Source: Anaeramoeba flamelloides
Taxonomy: Eukaryota > Metamonada > Anaeramoebidae
Assembly: GCA_027625915.1 (NCBI GenBank)
Contig: JANTQA010000008.1
Coordinates: forward strand, 1,567,001-1,631,000
Length of the DNA: 64,000 bases
Direction of reading: 5' to 3'
Part shown: one piece after another, positions 34,372-46,541 of the stretch
Position numbering within the stretch: position 1 is the first letter of the stretch
Layout of the letters: every line of letters starts with the position of its first letter
Made by a program: the position numbers and the translations under genes
Notes under the pieces: generated by a model
The model's input: only the letters and a program-made list of their open reading frames with translations
What the model was told of the DNA's origin: nothing
The model's database searches: none

Positions 34372-35445
34372 ATTTCAAATTAAATTTTAAATAGCAAATT
34401 ATTATTATTAGTAGTAGTAGTATTAATAGTATCTTACAAAAAAAAAAAAAAAATACTAATTCTGATATATATTTACATTCTTTATCTTTTTTCCTTTTTT
34501 TTTTTTACAAATTTTATCTTTATATTTTAATGGACCATCTAAAATAATAATACTTTATCTTTAATTTTTATTTTTTTTTTATCGATTTTCTTTTATTGCT
34601 TTATATTTTGCAATTACTTGATGTGTTTTCTATATATAAAATGTGTGAATTTTCTCAGTATTACAATCTTAATCGACAATTCCATTTTCAATAACTTTTA
34701 TTGTTCGATTTTTATTATTATTAATATTTCAAATTTTGATTTTGCAAAATTGAAAATAAATTCATTTTTAGACAAATTGGTCAAGTTTTATTGATGAAAT
34801 AGAACATATTCGATGAGTTTAATTCATAATTCTTTTCAAAATAAATTTTTCAATTTTTAGATCAAAATTATTTTTTCTCATTTGAGTAATTTTTTTTTGT
34901 TTTGTGCTTTGATTTTTGCTTTTTTTTTTTTTTTTTGTATTTTGCTTTTTGCTTTTTTCCACTTTTCTTTTTTGTTCTTCTTTCTTTTTTATTTTTTTAA
35001 AAGTAAATTTGAAAAAAACAAAATGTTTGAAAACTCCAAATTAATGTTAAGAAAATTGAGGCTTGGTAATAAATGCTCAAACAAATATACATATTCTTAA
35101 TAAGTCTAATTGTTTTAAATTTTAATTTCCTTTACAACTTGTGATTTTTTACATAAGACTTTCAATTGATATCGCCACAAAAAATTTTTTAACATTTTTT
35201 TTTTTTTGGGTAAATTTTTCAATGTTAATGTCATTCTTTCTAATGAATATTCAGCTCTATTCTGAAATTTATTGTGCTTCACTAGTTTCTGACCGATCTT
35301 GAATTTGTTGATTCTTAAAAAAAATGCATTTTTTATTTCAAGATATGTGGCTTATTAGTGAATTGGAAACTATTATTTAGTTTACATATTTAAATCTGTA
35401 AGTTTTGAAATTGCTTATAGAAAAATCGTATATTTAGCTTTATAT

Positions 35446-36750
35446 TTAAGAGATTAACGTATGATACTGAGAAGTATAAAATTAAAATATTTTATTAATT
35501 AATATAAAATAGTTAGGTTGTAAAATGTTATTTAAAACTGATGAGTGTATTAGTAAAAAAACATCCAAGAATATTAAAAAATAATAAACATTTTGAGAAA
35601 AAATTAGAGATTTAATAATAAATATTCTGAACTCATAATAAAAAAATACCTTTATGTAATTCTAGCAAAATGTAGATAAATTATAAAAAAAATTGGGTTT
35701 TATTAACAAAAAATAAATAATTAAACAATAGATTTCTGACAAATTATTTTCAGATAATAGAAATATATTGAAGTTTCAACCATCTTTATCAAAAGAAAAC
35801 TAAACAACTAATCTTTTTTTGGGTTTTTTATGTTGATGATTAATGAGTTAATCTTTGAAATTAAAAAATAAATTATAAATATAGTTTCTTTTTAAAGTTC
35901 GAAATATGAATTATTAAACCCAAATTCTATTATTATTTTAAGTTTCTATTTTTAGATTCGAAAAGGAATGTTAAAAAAAATTTCTCAAAATTAAAATTTT
36001 TAATGTTCATCATTACATGGTAAAAAATCCAATAATTTATGTTTCAAAATTTTTATAATAGATTTTTTTTTAGGTATTTTAACTTTGGTATACCCTACTT
36101 GAGGGTATTTTTTTTTTATAATTCAAAAAAAATCCTCATTGTTAGTGGATCTTTTTGTTAGTCAATGATAATCAAATTAATAAAAATATTCATAACAATT
36201 GAATCAATAACTTTTATATTGATTTCAAAACATTTTTGTTGAAATATTTCCATAAAAAATAAAAAAAAAAAATAACATTATTATTAGTGAAAACAATATA
36301 CAGCGAATTTCAATAAAAAACTGGAAATATGGAAAGGATACCAATATTTTTTAAAATCAATACAATACAGTTATATGTTTCCTCTTCCCTTGAAAAATCT
36401 GTCCATATTAAAGAATTTATGGAAATGATTTTTGTGATCAAAAAGAAAAATAATAATCACCAATTTTAATATCCAAAAAATATCAGATAAAATCAAGAAG
36501 AGAAAATTTAATATCCTTTATTAAGGTAAAGATAATAAAAACTAACAAATTGAATTATAATCAATAATCAATAAATTGTTGTTCAATGATTTTGTATGTT
36601 TAAATGGTTTTATGATCATTGGGTTTAATAAGGGATATTTTAAAATAAAATTGCCTCTGGTTTTTTTTTGGAAATAGTTTATACAGCTCTAATATTATTG
36701 ACTTCAATAACAACCCACTTTCATTTTAGATGAATCTATGGTGAGACTAA
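35446..36750. mobile_element. MITE family 1 copy, old and interrupted
   Basis: Left end TTTAAGAGATTAACG and right end CTATGGTGAGACTAAAC match family 1. The middle to ~36100 aligns with it. About 560 bp (36.11-36.67 kb) is extra, apparently a further insertion. Its right end abuts a family 3 element. Confidence 0.55.
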
Positions 36751-37449
36751 ACTCTTTTTTAAATAAAAGGGCACATAGAATTTCAAGAATTATTCATAAT
36801 TGAATCAAATTAATTGTACTATCATTCAAAAATCTAAGAAATTCTTTAAAACCTAAAAAAAAACAATCTCGACTGAATATTTAAAACTCATGAAAACAAA
36901 ACAATAAAAATAAATACTAAATATTTTAAAAATTGATCTACCCTTTTATTTTGAATGAGAAATCTGGTTTTGTAAATTGGGGGGGTTATAAAATCAATAA
37001 AAACTGTTCAACAAGGTGAATTGGGAAGTTCTTTGCCTTTTATTGATAACTCTTGACGCGTCAAGCTTTTGTTCTTTATAGTAACATTTTCAATATAAAG
37101 TCGCAATTTATCTGGTATTTTGTTGGTATTTTTTTTTTTTTTCAATATTTTCTTATTTCTTTGTTCCATACAACAATCCAATAATGATCTTTCTTAATTC
37201 ATATATCTAGCTCTTTTGTATTCAAACTTAAACTGTTTTCATTTTTTATACTGGCAGATTATTTACAAATTGGTTTCTTCTTATCTTGTTTTTTCATTTT
37301 CCAACTGTTCAATATCCATAAATAAAAAAACAAAAAATTAAAAAAATCAATAAATGAAAATCACCAATATGTAATTATCTTATTAACAATCAAATTCAGT
37401 AGTATTGATGATTTGAGAGGTGTGCCCTTTTATTTGAAAAAGAGTTTCT
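36747..37449. mobile_element. MITE family 3 copy
   Basis: 703 bp with ~28 bp inverted ends AAACTCTTTTTTAAATAAAA and its complement ending GAGTTT. Opposite orientation to the copy at 0.9-1.6 kb. Inserted at the tip of a family 1 copy. Confidence 0.78.
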
Positions 37450-37820
37450 TTCCTTATCTGTATAACATTAGAATGGAAACATAAAAATTGTTTTCTTGAA
37501 TTGAAGGAATCAAAAAAGACCCATCTAGTGGTTTATAATTATCCCCAATGCAAATTATTACAAAAAATTCAAACGAATAAAATGAAAAAAAAAAAAAACA
37601 AATTTAAGTTGAAAGAAAGGAATAATTATAAAAAAGAAAATTAAAAAGTATTTTTATTGGAAATATTTAAAAACAATAAGAATTTTTTTAAAATAATTAG
37701 TAAATAAATGATTAAAAAACTAATTAACAATTAATAATCAAACTGGAAATAATGCTCATGATAATTCAACAACAACAATAATATTCTAATAATAATTATC
37801 TTAATACTTATCATGGTTTC

Positions 37821-40800
37821 TTAATATTCCTCTTCAGAATCTGATGACTCGGGTTCACTATTTGTATTGTCTTTATTTATATGAGCGCTTTCTGGTAACA
37901 ACCTGCTAGTGTTTCTTTTTAGGGTAATATGAAAGACCATCCAAATCATGAAACATGGTGCAATTTCCGTTATTGTTAAGTTCCAAAAGACATATATATA
38001 ATACTTTGGATTATCTGTTTTGAAGCATTTATTTGACCATGAATCAATTATATTCTTGTTGATAATTGCAAAAAAGCTATATATTGCTTGGATTAGATAG
38101 AGACTTGATATTATCAAGATGATCACGAGGGTTTTTCTGACATTGACTGTTCTTCTGTAACCAAAATGAAATCTTTGGATCACTAAATAGACCTTTATTA
38201 CAAAGAAAAAGCTAAAAATACACAAAATTAAATAAAGGATCATTGCAACTAAAAAGTTCCCAATATGAAAGTTATCCATTGAAACATGTCTATGCATGTA
38301 CCAAGGATAGATAAATACACCAACAAGTATAATAAGATGAAGGCTAATATAAATTGATAAAACCCTTTTCTTACTATTTTCTTCATCGCCCCTTGTATAA
38401 TATACGATTTTTGTTAGAAATAGTACAAAACTTGAAAATCTATACAAGATTTATGTATATATATATATATTTATAATAAAGAAATAAATAGATACATAAA
38501 TATTTAAAGAATAAAAATAGAAAAATACAATATATTTTAAAATGATTAATTGTTTGAAAGAAAAAAATAAGAAAAATTTTTTATTTTAAAATTTTGATTT
38601 GAAAAATTATTATTTATTTTCTTTTTTCTTTTTTCTTTTAATTTATATATATATTTCAGCACTATTGCGAAAATGAATTATAATAATTTAATGAATATTT
38701 TTTCCACATTATCGTTAAATTTTCTTATAAAAATAGTAATTTAAATTTAATTTTTTCTCGAAAATTTTTCTTAATCAGGATATTTCTTGAATAAAATTAA
38801 AACAAACATCAATAACTAAAGATTTATTATTACTAGATCCTTTAATATTTTTTTTTTGAAAAATATTGAATATGTTTTTGATGGCAAATTCTATATTTTT
38901 TAAAAAATATTTGTTTTCAAAAACTAATTCCTTAATTTTATGATCAAATTTCAAAAATACTTGTTAATCTTTCGTTGTCTTTTTAAATGGCTTTTTTTTT
39001 TTTTTTTGTTTCAAATATATTCTTAGAAAAAAATACCTTTTGGGAAAGGTAATGTAAAACTTTTTCAAATCCAAAACTGAATTATTGAAATAGATCGAGT
39101 CAAATTATAAATCAAAATAGTAAGTTCATGGAAACAAAAAAATAGTTTATTAAAATTCAAAAAGTTTTGTAATTTTCGGAAATTGATCTTAGTTTGAAAA
39201 AAAACATTCAAGTTGGAAAAAATTCTTTAAAGAGCTATTTAAAATTGAATTCAAATTCCTTTTGAGATGGTTCAAGTAAACTATTTTTCAAAAATGTTGA
39301 CTTGCTTTATAATGTTATTGGAAGTGGTTAAGTGTGGTTTTATCTCCTATTCTTAACAAAAATAATTCATCAATTTTTAGATCAGAATAATTCTTTCTAA
39401 TTTTGCAAATTTTTATTTTTCTTTTTGTTAATTTTTTTTCTTTTTTTTGATCCTTTTGAAAGTCAATTAGAAAAAAAAAACAGATCTTCGAAAAGACAAA
39501 TTATCAATAAAGAAAATTGAGACAATGTAATGTTTTTTCAAGTGCATATATTTATTCGCATAAAAATCTTCTTGTTAACCTTTTTTCATTGAAAGTTTAG
39601 TAATAAAAAATTGGTAAATGCTCATTTCAAAAATTGTGATTGATACACTTTTTTAAAGGTTTTTAGTTTTATTTCTTGATAATGTTTAAAATATCAGATT
39701 TTTATTTGTTTCTTGAGAGAATTAAAAGTGAATTGTTAAAAAGATTTAAATGATTAGTTGTTCTTGAATATAAAAGAATAATTTTTTTTTTTTCAATTTA
39801 TTATTTCAGGTGAGTAAAAATCTTTGAAATGGTGTTTAGATTTTATAAAAATAAAAAAAAGTATTTAAAAATTTGAAATATTTGTAAAATAATAAAAATT
39901 ATTGCAGGTTATAAAAAGGCTATTATTATTTTTTTCAAAAAATCATAAAATAAACAAGGGTTTATGTTATAAAGATGTTATATGAATGTTATAAAACGAT
40001 TTTTTTCTTCGGGAAATAGAACAAAAAATAAAAACCTAAAAAACATATTTTTTTAGTTGGAAAAAATTTATTTTAATATTTTAATAGTAGATCATAAATC
40101 CTGGAACCAACATATAGTTTGTATTTGTTCTTAATATTAGAGATTCATTAGGTACCCCCATCTTAACCTTTAAAAAATGACTTTAAAGGTCAATAAAGAT
40201 TAAAAAAATGTGTTAAAATAAGATAATTGGCGTATAATTATTTAGATTTTGTTGCAAGATAAAAATTAAATTTTTTAATTTAAACTGGAAAGCTTCAAAA
40301 ACAATTCTATTTAAACTGGAAAGCTTCAAAAACAATTCTAAAATTTCGAAATTTTACTAATTGTTTAAATAGGTACTCTTATGTAACAAGTAAAAATAAA
40401 AATAAAAATTGTGATTTATGTAAAGAAAAGTTAAATATTGATATCATTGAAGATTTCGATCATTTTTTATGGGACTGTCCGGCCTATGAAAATAAATCGA
40501 AAAATCTGGATATCTGAATTTTTTGAAAAAAATAAAAAAATTAATAATATCTCCGATATTATTAATAAAAAGAATTCATCATATATATTATCATTAGTAA
40601 GTGATAATAAAATTTGTGATTCTTTAACAAAATTTCTAAAAAAAAGTTTAGAAATTAGGGCACACAGGAGAAAAGCAATTTTCTCTCTTCAAAAATAAAA
40701 AAAAAAAAAAAAAAAATTAAATTTTTTATTTTTGAGTTGGCAAAGAAAACTTACAGAAATAATTAAGAAATTTGTGAAAACTTATTTATTTAGTGATAAA

Positions 40801-43028
40801 ATTAGAAATTAGTCACATTCAACCAAACCCGCAATAATCCCATTTTATCCCTAAAAAAATAATTTTTATGAATTTCTCTAATGTCTCTGGCTGAGTGAAA
40901 TTTTAGGTTGTTATTAAATTTGAAAAGTCTCGTAGAGCAGGAACTTTTATCTTAGTTTTTTACTTTTACTATTTGTTCTTATTAAGAGTGTTGTTTAAGG
41001 GGATACGTTCCAAATGGATTCTGAGCATATATTACAAATGCAATCCCTAAAAAGATAGTATTGGCGAATAGAATTCTCTAATTTTAATTTTGTAAACTAG
41101 ATCCTTTTGGCCTGTTTCGTTACTTTTTTTAAAAAGATAAAACATTTTTGAGAATTACTGTAAAATCTAAATCCTGTAAATTTCAAAAACCCCTGTAAAT
41201 TTCAATTTTTTTGATGAATTAAAAATATTCGTAAAAATTCTGAAAATCTATTCCCATTTTAAATAAAAATAGATAAATCATCGAGTAAACATTAATGGTT
41301 CTAAGTGTTGATATTGTTTAAATCTTCAACATTTTCATTTATAATCTTTTGGTAAATGTAGAAAACAAAAAAATCTCAAATCTTCAAAATTAATAGATCA
41401 ACTAACTGGAAATTATAATCTTAGTAATTTTGATATTAAATTTTCAAATTAGAATAAATTTTGATCAATTTAAAAGATTTGATTGTCGACAATGAGGACG
41501 TAGTGGAATTGTTGAGGAAAATGAACATTAAAAAAAATATAATTAATTTATTTTTTTGTATTTTGAAGGGATTAAATTAATTTCATCTTACAGCAATTAG
41601 GATTTTTTTAATTTTTGTTTCGAAATTTTAATAAAGATTCATAATTTTCTTTATCATTCACCAATGACAAGGTGAATAATGAGTCTTTTATTTTGAATAA
41701 TATCAAAGATACTTTTCCTTATTATTTTTGTATATTTGGATTAATTATTTAATACAAAATTTTCGAATTTTTTTCATCTGGTGGAAAGTCCCAAATCAAA
41801 AATCTAATTTCTTGTGGGTACCCCTTAGATAAATAATAAATTTATTGGAAAACATCTATTATGATAATTACTTTGTTTGTACATTTATATAATCAGAATT
41901 TTAATTTCTTTAGATCTTTCACTTAATAATTTTTTCAAAATTTTTAATTTAAATCGGGTAATTTTGAGGGAATTTTTTTTTTTAATAAAGAGTTTTCTTT
42001 AATTTAATGAAAAATTCAAAATAACCGAAAATCTTTTTTAAATTAAAAATACAATTCAAATATTTTAGATTGATAAAAATTGATTTTGATTTTAAAAATT
42101 TAATATCAAAATTAGATTTGTAATTTTCGTTAATTAGTTTATCTATTAATTTTGAAGATTTGAGATTTTTTTGTTTTTTACATTTACCAAAAGATTATAA
42201 ATGAAAATGTTAGAATATTTAAACAATATCCCAAATAGAACGAGAAATTAATGACTAATAAGTAATTTATCTATTTTTATTTAAAATGGGAATAGATTTT
42301 CAGAATTTTACCAATATTTTAAATTGATAAAAAAAATTGAAATTTACAGGGGTTTTTGAAATTTGCAGGATTTAGATTTTATAGTAATAATTAATTTTTT
42401 TGAGAATATCTGAGTTGTACATTTTGGCTTTTGTTCAGTTCATTTCATAAGTGTAAATATGAATGTCTTACAATATAGAGTTTTTCTTTATTGTTAAGGG
42501 TTAGACAAAAGACTTGTCTAATCTGTTAAAGAGAGAATTTTGAAGTGAATAAATTTGTGTGTTCTAATTAAAAGAGCAAATAAACACATTCATTAGAGGT
42601 ATTTTAAATCTTTGTTTAGTTTTCGAAAAGAAAAGAAAAACGAGGGTCTCTGCAAAAAAAATGAAAAAAAAGAAAAGGAAGAGAAGGGTAAAAAACAATA
42701 TAAAATAGAGTTTTTTTCGAAAAAATTTGATTTTTGGGACTGCCATATTTACTCTTTTGTTGGTGTTGTGTGTTGTAAAAAAAAAGAAAAGAGGCTTTGG
42801 TTTTGTAATAATAAGGGTTTTAAGAATCAAATGTTATGTTGTTTCGCTGAATCGTTTAATTTGTCAAAAAATAATCAAACCAATGCTTTTCGAAAAATAG
42901 TATTTAATTTGGGAGTGAGAGTCTGTTATGAAAAAACAAAAAAATGATCGATTTACTCTACTTTTGGTTCCAGACTTTTGGAGTGACCACGATTGGTTCA
43001 GTAATTCAGAAGTTGGTAAGAGTTTTTG

Positions 43029-43064
<36 letters not shown>

Positions 43065-43602
43065 AAATATAAAAAGGAAAATCAGATTTCTTACATTGCA
43101 AATTGAAGGTATAAAGGAATGGATTGATGAAAGAGAAAAATGAGATACAAATTTTGTACGGTGGGAACAAAAGTCATGATAAAACGTTCAAGCATGAGCC
43201 ACCCACAAAAGAATAAAATTAAAATCCGAAATTTTGCACCTTCACTTTTGTTCTGGAATTTTCTGTTTAGTTTTATTTTTTTTTTTTTTTTTGAGAGACA
43301 AAGAAAGTAAATAATTTTGATTTGTTTTTTTTTAGTTTAGTAGATCGCTTTGTGTTTGTGGTTAAAAGTTGATCAACCACACTTGCAAAAATATAATAAA
43401 AAACAAAAACCAAATAAAAAAAAAATAGTTGATTTTTGTTTTTGTTGGTTAGGCAAAATCGTTACCTGAAGATCTTGAGGTTTTGAAATAAATCCCAAAA
43501 GCATAGAAAAGTAAGAAGAAAATAAAGTATCCCCAAAATATATAACCAAGCAGAACCAGTGTTTGGTGCGGTTCGAACGAGACCTTTTATATTGAATCCC
43601 AT
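37821..43602 (-). CDS. THH1/TOM1/TOM3-like seven-helix membrane protein (three exons)
   Basis: Join of 43602-43466, 43262-43095 and 38439-37821, all in phase 2, about 307 aa. Plant TOM1/TOM3 and animal GPR137 relatives are seven-helix proteins of endolysosomal or tonoplast membranes. Seen: TM1 in exon 1 (WLYILGILYFLLTFLCFWDL); TM2 and the start of TM3 in exon 2 (KFRILILFFCGWLMLERFIM; LYLIFLFHQSIPLYLQFA); TM3-TM7 in exon 3 (FSSFVLFLTKIVYYTRG; VLSIYISLHLIILVGVFIYP; FLVAMILYLILCIFSFFFVI; KTLVIILIISSLYLIQAIYS; FWNLTITEIAPCFMIWMVFH). The pattern K-R after TM7 and FSSxxLFxxxIVYYTRG match TOM1 (FFSAYTLLVLFWAEIYHQARG). The C-tail is acidic (SEPESSDSEEEY). An in-frame TAG precedes the start Met. Family call is by remembered similarity; exact role unknown. 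Confidence 0.72.
39190..39800. repeat. Partial copy of the long dispersed repeat
   Basis: CTATTTTTCAAAAATGTTGA, TATAATGTTATTGGAAGTGG and the following T-rich part align with 54.84-55.45 kb. In the TOM1/TOM3-like gene's intron 2. Confidence 0.55.
40270..40716 (+). mobile_element. LINE (non-LTR retrotransposon) 3' end, 5'-truncated
   Basis: Encodes the C-terminal zinc-knuckle of a LINE reverse transcriptase: CDLCKEKLNIDIIEDFDHFL then WDCPAYENK (Cys-x2-Cys...His...Cys). One frame shift after the knuckle leads into LEIRAHRRKAIFSLQK. A run of 25 or more A follows the stop. The copy is 5'-truncated and begins near a 31 bp direct duplication at 40279-40341. It lies antisense in the TOM1/TOM3-like gene's intron. 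Confidence 0.82.
40279..40341. repeat. 31-32 bp direct tandem duplication
   Basis: TTTAAACTGGAAAGCTTCAA and the following AACAATTCTA occur twice in a row at the start of the LINE remnant. Confidence 0.8.
41165..42390. mobile_element. Foldback element with ~310 bp arms
   Basis: 41165-41470 and 42055-42385 are inverted copies (shared TTTCAAAAACCCCTGTAAAT, TCTATTCCCATTTTAAATA, ATCTCAAATCTTCAAAATTA). The ~590 bp centre has no ORF. In the TOM1/TOM3-like gene's intron 2. Confidence 0.78.
42489..42624 (-). mobile_element. Short SINE-like retroposon, diverged
   Basis: Same family, read on the minus strand: CTCTCTTTAACAG then hairpin TTAGACAA-GTCTT-TTGTCTAA. No clear target duplication remains. Confidence 0.7.
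43095..43262 (-). CDS. TOM1/TOM3-like gene exon 2
   Basis: Reads KFQNKSEGAKFRILILFFCG, then MTFVPTVQNLYLIFLF, bordered by AAACAG acceptor and GCAAT|GTAAG donor. It supplies the loop 1-TM2-TM3 segment that exon 3 lacks. The donor is followed within 35 bp by a 34 bp homopolymer (T on the coding strand). Confidence 0.68.
43466..43602 (-). CDS. TOM1/TOM3-like gene exon 1
   Basis: 45 codons plus 2 bases, MGFNIKGLVRTAPNTGSAWL and TM1, ending LKIF at TTCAG|GTAACG. The following intron is 203 bp (43263-43465) with a poly-T stretch before its acceptor AAACAG. Confidence 0.7.
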
Positions 43603-43894
43603 AAAAAAAATCTAATCTATAAAAATGATTCTTTACTTGTAAACTCTTTGGAAAATATACATGAAAAATTTCAAAGATATAAGAAAAAGGTGAAATACAA
43701 TGTGGGGATTTGATTTGGATTGTTATAATCTGATTTAAAGTGAAAACTTTAGAAAATTAGACCCATAAATGTTTTTCTAAAGGGAATTTTCATAAATAAA
43801 TTGAAAATTTCAAGAAGTCAATAGTTTGAAAATCAAACACATTACCTCAGAAGATTTCACCAATAATTCATTTTACTTTCATACCTAAAACTGT

Positions 43895-45540
43895 GAGTAT
43901 TTCAAAAACCCCTGAAAATTTTATTTTTTTTTATCAATTTAAAATATTGGTAAAATTCTGGAAATATATTTCCCATTTTAAAGATAAATCAATAAATTTC
44001 CAAGTGGCCATTTATCTCTATTGTTTGGGATATAATTTAAATATTCCAAATCTATCAATTTAAAATCTTGGTAAATTTAGAAAATCAAAATCTCAAATCT
44101 TGAGATTTAATAGGTTGATTAATTAAAGAAATTTACAAGTCTAATTTTGATATTAAATTTTTAAAATCAACAATTCTGAAAAAAAGTTGGGTCATTATTA
44201 AAAAATTGTTTCAGTCAAAATTTTGTTATAGTTTTTCAAATACTAAATATTGACAAAATGATATTTGATCAAAGTAAAATTTTCTGAACAAATCTTACCT
44301 TCAAGAAAAACCAAAGTTGCTATCAATTATAATTTTCAGAAGTAATATTAATTCGTTGCATTTTGAACCTTTAGAATTGTTTTGGATGGGCTAAAAATAC
44401 ACAAATTGAATTTTAATTACACACTTTACTAAAAATGTCTATTTTTTTTTATTGTGTTACATTCAAAGATCAACTTTTTGATTGTTTGGGAAGACCAAAA
44501 ATTATTAAATGTTTTAAATTAAGGTTTGTCTATTATGATTTAAAGTATTTCAATGGTTTCTAAAATCTTAATAATTCGTTATTTTGAAGTTTTGATTTTA
44601 AAACATTAGATATAAACAGTCTCTTTTGAAAAAAATATCCTTTTTGAAAGATTGTTTGATTCAATTTGGTTTAAAACGGATATTTAAGAAAAACATTGAT
44701 AAACTCATGTTTCTGAACACTGATAAATATCTTATTGAATTGATAGATTTTAATATTTCCCCATAAATAGTTATCGTATTTTTAGTAAATTTTACAATTA
44801 AAATTCAATTTTTGTATTTTTACCTTTCCAAATCAATTAAAAAGGAAAATAATTTAATAAAATAAAATTGCTGCTGGAAATTATTATTGATAGAAACTTT
44901 GGTTTTTCTTGAAGGTAAGATTTGTTCAGAAAATTTTACTTTGATCAAATATCATTTTGTCAATATTTAGTATTTAAAAAACTATAACAAATTTTTGGCT
45001 AACCCAATTTTTTTTTCATTACGAATATATTTTTCCACAATTCCAAAATCAATTTTTATCAATCTAAAATATTTGAATTGTAATTTTATTTTGATAAAGA
45101 TGTTGAGTTATTATGAATTTTCATTATATTAAGGAAAAATAAATGATAAGAAAAATATCATTACTTGTTTACACAATTTAAATTTTAAACATTTTAAAAA
45201 AATTATTCAGTGAAAGATATTAAGAAATGAAAATTCTTATTTTTTAAATGTAAGAATAAAGTAATTATCATAATAGATGTTTTACAATAATTTATTATTT
45301 ATCTTATGTAAAACTACAATAAATAATGAATGTTATTTTCAGTACATAACAATCAATCTTGAAGATTTGAGATTTTTTTAATTTTAGCATTTATCAAATA
45401 TTTTAAATTGATAGATTTGGAATATTTAAATTATATCCCAAATAAGAATGGTTAATTTTTACTCGGTAATATATTGATTTGTCTTTAAAATGTGAATATA
45501 TTTTCAGAATTTTTACGAAAATTTTCAATTGTTCAGAAAA
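43895..45540. mobile_element. Second foldback copy, with another element nested
   Basis: Arms 43895-44180 and ~45040-45530 match those of 41165-42390. The inner AACATCTATTATGATAATTA block is also shared. Interrupted by a different element at ~44187-45015. Lies just upstream of the TOM1/TOM3-like gene. Confidence 0.75.
44187..45015. mobile_element. Nested MITE with ~130 bp arms
   Basis: Arms run from GTTATAGTTTTTCAAATACT through GAAAACCAAAG-type sequence (44215-44340) and return inverted at 44860-45000, nearly identical. Near-identity suggests a more recent insertion than its host element. Confidence 0.75.
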
Positions 45541-45554
45541 TGGAATTTATTGGA

Positions 45555-46541
45555 TGTTTGAAATATTCCCGAAAATCGAAAATAACCCTAAAATTTTTTA
45601 ACCACATAAAAACACGTTATGGACAACTTCTAAGATTACCTAGTACCAATATACTCATTTTAACGGTAAAATAACAATTTTACTTTTAGACAAAATATTT
45701 TTTTGAATTTTCTACTTTAAACTACTCACAAGAGGTTTTGGTACCTTTTAAGTATATATGTCTAATTGTTGGTACTTATTAGGGCAAGTGTAAGACAAAT
45801 TTCAAAATTAGGGGCAAACTTTTTTTTTTATTATTTTTTTCTTTTTTCATTTGTATTTCAAAAAATACTATGATTATACAACATTTTTATTTATTAATCT
45901 ATATTGGCTATTATCTGTAAAAAATTTAGAAAAGTACATTATTATTCAAAAAAAAAAAAAAACACAATTAAATAAATTTTTTTCTGATGAAAAATCCGCC
46001 CCTATTTTTGAAATTAAGCTTATAGGTATATCAGGGTATTGGTAAGGGTTGTGTTTGTATATTTTGGTAAAACAGTTCCTTTTATTGAATGGGAAGTTAA
46101 ATAAAGTTTGGCTTGTGTCACCTTATGAAGGATATGGGTATATGTTGTACGATTAGATATTACTCTGTTATATTTGGATTATATTTAATATAACAAAATT
46201 ATGGGTAATGATAAACAATTAGAAATTTTCAATTCAAGTACATTTTCCCTCATTTAGTTAATACCATTTCGAAATGATCAGAAATGTTACATTCATCATG
46301 GATACTTATTCCTTTCACACAAAATAGGTTGAATACCTTTCCCTAAAATTTACTTTTTTTGAATTTTGATATTTTCACTAAAAAAAAATTTTTTTTTCAA
46401 AAATTAAATGCCAAATTTACCTTTTTTCTGAGTATATTGGCATCGCAGTTTTTAATAAGTTGTTCAAAAAATGTTTTTTCGTGGTTAAAAAATTTTCGAG
46501 TGTTTTCGATTTTCGGGTGTTTTCGGGAATATTTGATAGAT
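45555..46541. mobile_element. MITE family 2 copy, inverted
   Basis: Same inverted ends and CCAATATACTCA blocks as the 32.7 kb copy, in opposite orientation. ~215 bp longer, with an extra T-rich segment near 45.8-46.0 kb. Confidence 0.78.

Larger units (their letters stand above)
38440..43094 (-). other. TOM1/TOM3-like gene intron 2, 4.7 kb
   Basis: Long intron containing a dispersed repeat block (39190-39800), a LINE 3' end (40270-40716, antisense to the host gene), a foldback element with ~310 bp arms (41165-42390) and a SINE copy (42489-42624). A 34-A run lies at 43029-43062. No further exon is needed to complete the family fold. Confidence 0.65.

Noticed and set aside
41007-41075. 69 bp in-phase candidate exon with a membrane-like peptide (ILFANTIFLGIAFVIYAQ) for the TOM1-like gene
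   Set aside because: Splice phases fit, but the exon at 43095-43262 gives continuous family alignment into exon 3, so an added helix here would make eight.
42612-42947. 111 aa Lys/Cys-rich plus-strand frame
   Set aside because: Lies within the intron of the TOM1-like gene beside a SINE; the composition is A-rich and no family is recognisable.
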